Source of the DNA: Candidatus Peribacterales bacterium
GTDB taxonomy: Bacteria > Patescibacteriota > Gracilibacteria > Peribacterales > Peribacteraceae
Assembly: GCA_021731345.1 (NCBI GenBank)
Contig: JAKFXO010000027.1
Span: 1-23,347, forward strand
DNA: 23,347 nt
Direction: 5' to 3'
Position 1 is the first letter of the stretch; each line of letters opens with the position of its first letter. Below are positions 20,951 through 23,347 of this stretch, piece by piece. Under the pieces are notes generated by a model. It was not told the DNA's origin. It did no database searches and saw only the letters and a program-made list of their open reading frames with translations. A program made the position numbers and the translations under genes.

Positions 20951-23347
20951 TTATTTCTCATCCGGTGGAATTCCGTAGTACTCAAAAAGGAACGCCGCAA
21001 TATCTTTGAAAAGCGGAGCCGCCGACTTCGAACCGAAGTCGTCTTTCTTCGGTCTATCAAGCTTCACGAGGATGACGAATTTCGGATTATCCACTGGTGC
21101 GTATCCTGCATATGTTGCAATGGTTGAACCTGTTCCGGTTTCATATTTTCCGCCAGGACCAGCGATTTGTGATGTACCTGTTTTTCCAGCGATGCGATGA
21201 CCTTTTACCTTACCTGCTTTCGCGAAGCCGTACTCAGCTGATTGGATCAGCATGGCCGTGATGGTCGCTGCGGTCTCAGGCTTGATGACTTGTCCGATGA
21301 CTGTGGGCTGACGCTTGTCGATCGTGCCGTCGGAGTGCTCGATTTGATCCACTATCGTTGGACGCATCAGCTTTCCGCCGTTTGCGAGCGCGGTGTAGGC
21401 GGTAGCCATCTGCAGCGGCGTTGTGGTGATTCCTTGTCCGAAGGCCATGGTCATCGTCAGAGCGGGGCTCCACTCTCTCCAGGGCTTCAAGTCACCTGGG
21501 AGTTCGTTATCAAGCTCGATGCCCGTAATCCGTCCGAAGCCAAATTGGTCCAAGGCAGAACGGAAGAGTTTGCGGCCGAGCTTTTGGCTGACTGCTGTCA
21601 TGCACGTGTTAATGGAGTAGCTTAAGCAGTCGACCATGTTCACTTGTCCGTAGTACGTGTTGAGAGCGTTCTTGATGGTGAAGACGTCGACCTTCACGGC
21701 ACCCGTGTCGTTGTAAATATCCAGTGGCGATACTTCGCCTTGGTCGATAGCGATGGCCATGGTGATAGGTTTTACGACGGATCCCGGCTCGTAGACTTCC
21801 TGCACGTTGCGGTTTACGTACGAACCGACACCGATGTTATTTTTATATTTCAGCCACACTCCTTTGCGTTCGGTTGGGAACACTTCACGACGGTTGTTGT
21901 CACCGAGATACAAGAAGTAACGACTGATACGCGGAAGGTCGTAGAGCAGCTCAAGTTCTTTGATCTTCTCCTGGATTTCTTTGCTGAGCCTGGTGCGACC
22001 GTCTGGAAGAATGTCTGGGAGATACGCCTTCACGACTCTCGCATTCGTTTCGGGGTTGAACACTTCGACGACGATTTGTTTTTCTCGCTCCGGATCAACA
22101 ACAATAGGCTCTTTTTCATAGACCGCTGCGTAGGAGTTATTATCAAAGAGCGGCGCGTTTGCCATGGCCACGATGCGTCCAGTGTACGGATCAATGATGA
22201 TGACCTGCCCGGACTCGGCATCAACTTTTTTCACCATAGCATCGAGGAGTTCTTCCACGCGGGACTGGATGAATCTGTCGATCGTGAGCGTGATCGTCGA
22301 GCCGTCACGAGGGTCAATGAATTTTTGATCAGAAGAGATAATCTGACCACCGAAAGGATCGCTGACAGATGCGATCAAACCCTCCTGCCCTCGGAGCACC
22401 GAGTCATACGTGCGTTCCACTCCGTACTGCGGTTCTGAGAGCGTGTTGATGAATCCGATGACGTGGGATGCAATCTGCGTATCCGGATAAAAACGCCAGT
22501 GCTGTGGGATGAGCGCGACGGCGCGGAATGGATCATAGGCTTGCGCAGCTTTCTTGCCATTGGGGTCAGCTGCAGCTTTCGCGGCCGCCTCCTCTGCATG
22601 CTTTAGCTTGAGCTCGCGTACTTTGCGTGAGAGCTCTGGCGGAAGTCGTCCCATGATGGGGACGTAGCGAAGAGGACGTTGGATCATGCGCGTCTTCAGG
22701 ACACTTGGGTCTTGCCTCAGCACCGGAGAGAGCTGGCGTGAAATGTCACTAATGGAGGATTGTTCGATAAGATCAGGATTGGCGTACACAAGCCTCTGTT
22801 CTTCATTTACATAAATTCCGGGGATACTCATTTTCTGGACATCGGCGACTTGTTTTTTATCCGCGCTGTACAAAAGTGGCGCAAAGGACACTGTCTGCCT
22901 TCGGATACGTTCCTCAATGTAGCGAGCGAAGAGTCGTTTTATTTCCGTCATGTCCGGCAGCGGCGATTCTGCACCGGACGTAGCGAGTGCACCGGTGAGA
23001 ATTGTGACGGTGTAGCCTGAACCGAAACCGCTTTCCATGATCTTTACTTTCGCTAGTGGGTCGAAGGCCGGACGGTAGAACTGAATGAGTTCGTTTGGGC
23101 ATGCAGTTGTGCCTTTGCGGCATGCGGCATCAAATTCTGGAGTCACAAGAATTTCCGACAGTTCATCGGAGATCGTCGCGTGGTCACCAGGGATAATGAG
23201 CGGGTCAACGTACAGAAGGTCGAGTGTGGTGTTTGTCGCGAGGATGCTCGTCTCACCCGTCTTGCTGTTCCTGCTCATAATTTCTCCGCGTCTGGCGGAC
23301 AGAACCACGCCTCCGTATTGCTGTTCTTGGGCTCTGCGGCTGTACTC
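20951..23347 (-). CDS. class B penicillin-binding protein (FtsI/PBP2-like), 5' partial
   Basis: Membrane-anchored peptidoglycan transpeptidase for division or elongation. The reading frame is open to the right edge (…EYSRRAQEQQYGGVVLSARRGEI), so the N-terminal anchor is outside the window. VLSARRGEIMSRN is the usual start of the class B dimerisation domain. The transpeptidase domain has SxxK in YEPGSVVKPIT (near 21770-21781), SxN in SYSINTCM, and KTG in AGKTGTSQ. A charged segment of roughly 90 residues separates 'MANAPLFDNNSY' from the SxxK motif, where E. coli FtsI has only about 20 residues. A Lys/Ala-rich stretch (AEEAAAKAAADPNGKKAAQ) sits in the pedestal region. No PASTA domains follow. 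FtsI versus PBP2 cannot be settled without the N-terminus and neighbours. Confidence 0.92.
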   Translation of the reverse strand, partial: EYSRRAQEQQYGGVVLSARRGEIMSRNSKTGETSILATNTTLDLLYVDPLIIPGDHATISDELSEILVTPEFDAACRKGTTACPNELIQFYRPAFDPLAKVKIMESGFGSGYTVTILTGALATSGAESPLPDMTEIKRLFARYIEERIRRQTVSFAPLLYSADKKQVADVQKMSIPGIYVNEEQRLVYANPDLIEQSSISDISRQLSPVLRQDPSVLKTRMIQRPLRYVPIMGRLPPELSRKVRELKLKHAEEAAAKAAADPNGKKAAQAYDPFRAVALIPQHWRFYPDTQIASHVIGFINTLSEPQYGVERTYDSVLRGQEGLIASVSDPFGGQIISSDQKFIDPRDGSTITLTIDRFIQSRVEELLDAMVKKVDAESGQVIIIDPYTGRIVAMANAPLFDNNSYAAVYEKEPIVVDPEREKQIVVEVFNPETNARVVKAYLPDILPDGRTRLSKEIQEKIKELELLYDLPRISRYFLYLGDNNRREVFPTERKGVWLKYKNNIGVGSYVNRNVQEVYEPGSVVKPITMAIAIDQGEVSPLDIYNDTGAVKVDVFTIKNALNTYYGQVNMVDCLSYSINTCMTAVSQKLGRKLFRSALDQFGFGRITGIELDNELPGDLKPWREWSPALTMTMAFGQGITTTPLQMATAYTALANGGKLMRPTIVDQIEHSDGTIDKRQPTVIGQVIKPETAATITAMLIQSAEYGFAKAGKVKGHRIAGKTGTSQIAGPGGKYETGTGSTIATYAGYAPVDNPKFVILVKLDRPKKDDFGSKSAAPLFKDIAAFLFEYYGIPPDEK

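Noticed and set aside
21644..22438. 264-codon plus-strand ORF opposite the PBP gene
   Set aside because: Antisense to a well-conserved transpeptidase; the product is His/Asp/Val-rich with no domain. The 9133-9732, 5025-5606, 15239-15775 and 1520-2122 reading frames were rejected for the same reason.
1..23347. CRISPR array, tRNA, rRNA, prophage or insertion sequence
   Set aside because: No regularly spaced repeats, no tRNA-like T-arm consensus in the short gaps, and no transposase, integrase or phage structural gene seen on either strand.

Overview
The window is compact bacterial chromosome, roughly 50% G+C, with 19 gene loci, almost all housekeeping. TAA, TAG and TGA are all used as ordinary stops (TGA for gap, ruvX and a membrane-protein gene; TAG for recA, glmS, nadK and others), so the code is standard and the UGA=Gly code of Gracilibacteria is excluded. 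I see no clear Shine-Dalgarno sequence before any start I examined. Instead, many starts have a -10-like hexamer ending only 6-8 nt upstream, as in leaderless transcription. Together with the sigma-region-4/HARE-HTH regulator, the FecR/Ig-like surface protein and the lone PilB/GspE ATPase, this suggests a Patescibacteria (CPR) lineage, perhaps Peregrinibacteria/Peribacteria. That placement is inference.

Layout. Positions 1-2236 hold tyrS (-) and an RluA-family pseudouridine synthase (+), divergent with 29 nt between their starts. Positions 2237-2741 are gene-free and hold copy 1 of a structured 135-bp repeat plus a perfect 21-bp hairpin. Positions 2742-6621 hold, on the minus strand, nadK, a short GspE/PilB ATPase and a FecR/Ig-like envelope protein. 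Positions 6688-7670 are a two-gene plus-strand operon of unknown function. Positions 7667-10816 hold mraY, a GapB-like GAPDH and fructose-1,6-bisphosphatase (-), giving peptidoglycan synthesis and a gluconeogenic pair. Positions 10877-13546 hold recA and dnaB (-); dnaB is interrupted by an in-frame TAG. Positions 13719-18173 hold a lipoprotein, the sigma-4/HARE regulator with a highly structured leader, ruvX, rpsT and a second, large lipoprotein (-). Then come glmS (+), an A+T-richer orphan gene (-), repeat copy 2, and a class B penicillin-binding protein (-) that runs off the right edge.

Functionally, GlmS (amino-sugar supply), GAPDH/FBPase (flux from triose phosphate to hexose phosphate), MraY (lipid I) and the PBP (cross-linking) all bear on cell-wall synthesis. 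RecA, DnaB and RuvX cover DNA maintenance. TyrS, RpsT and the pseudouridine synthase cover translation. The points most worth a second look are the amber codon in dnaB, the two-copy three-hairpin repeat with a compensatory base-pair change, the nested inverted-repeat leader before the HARE regulator, and the recurrent leaderless-type promoter spacing.
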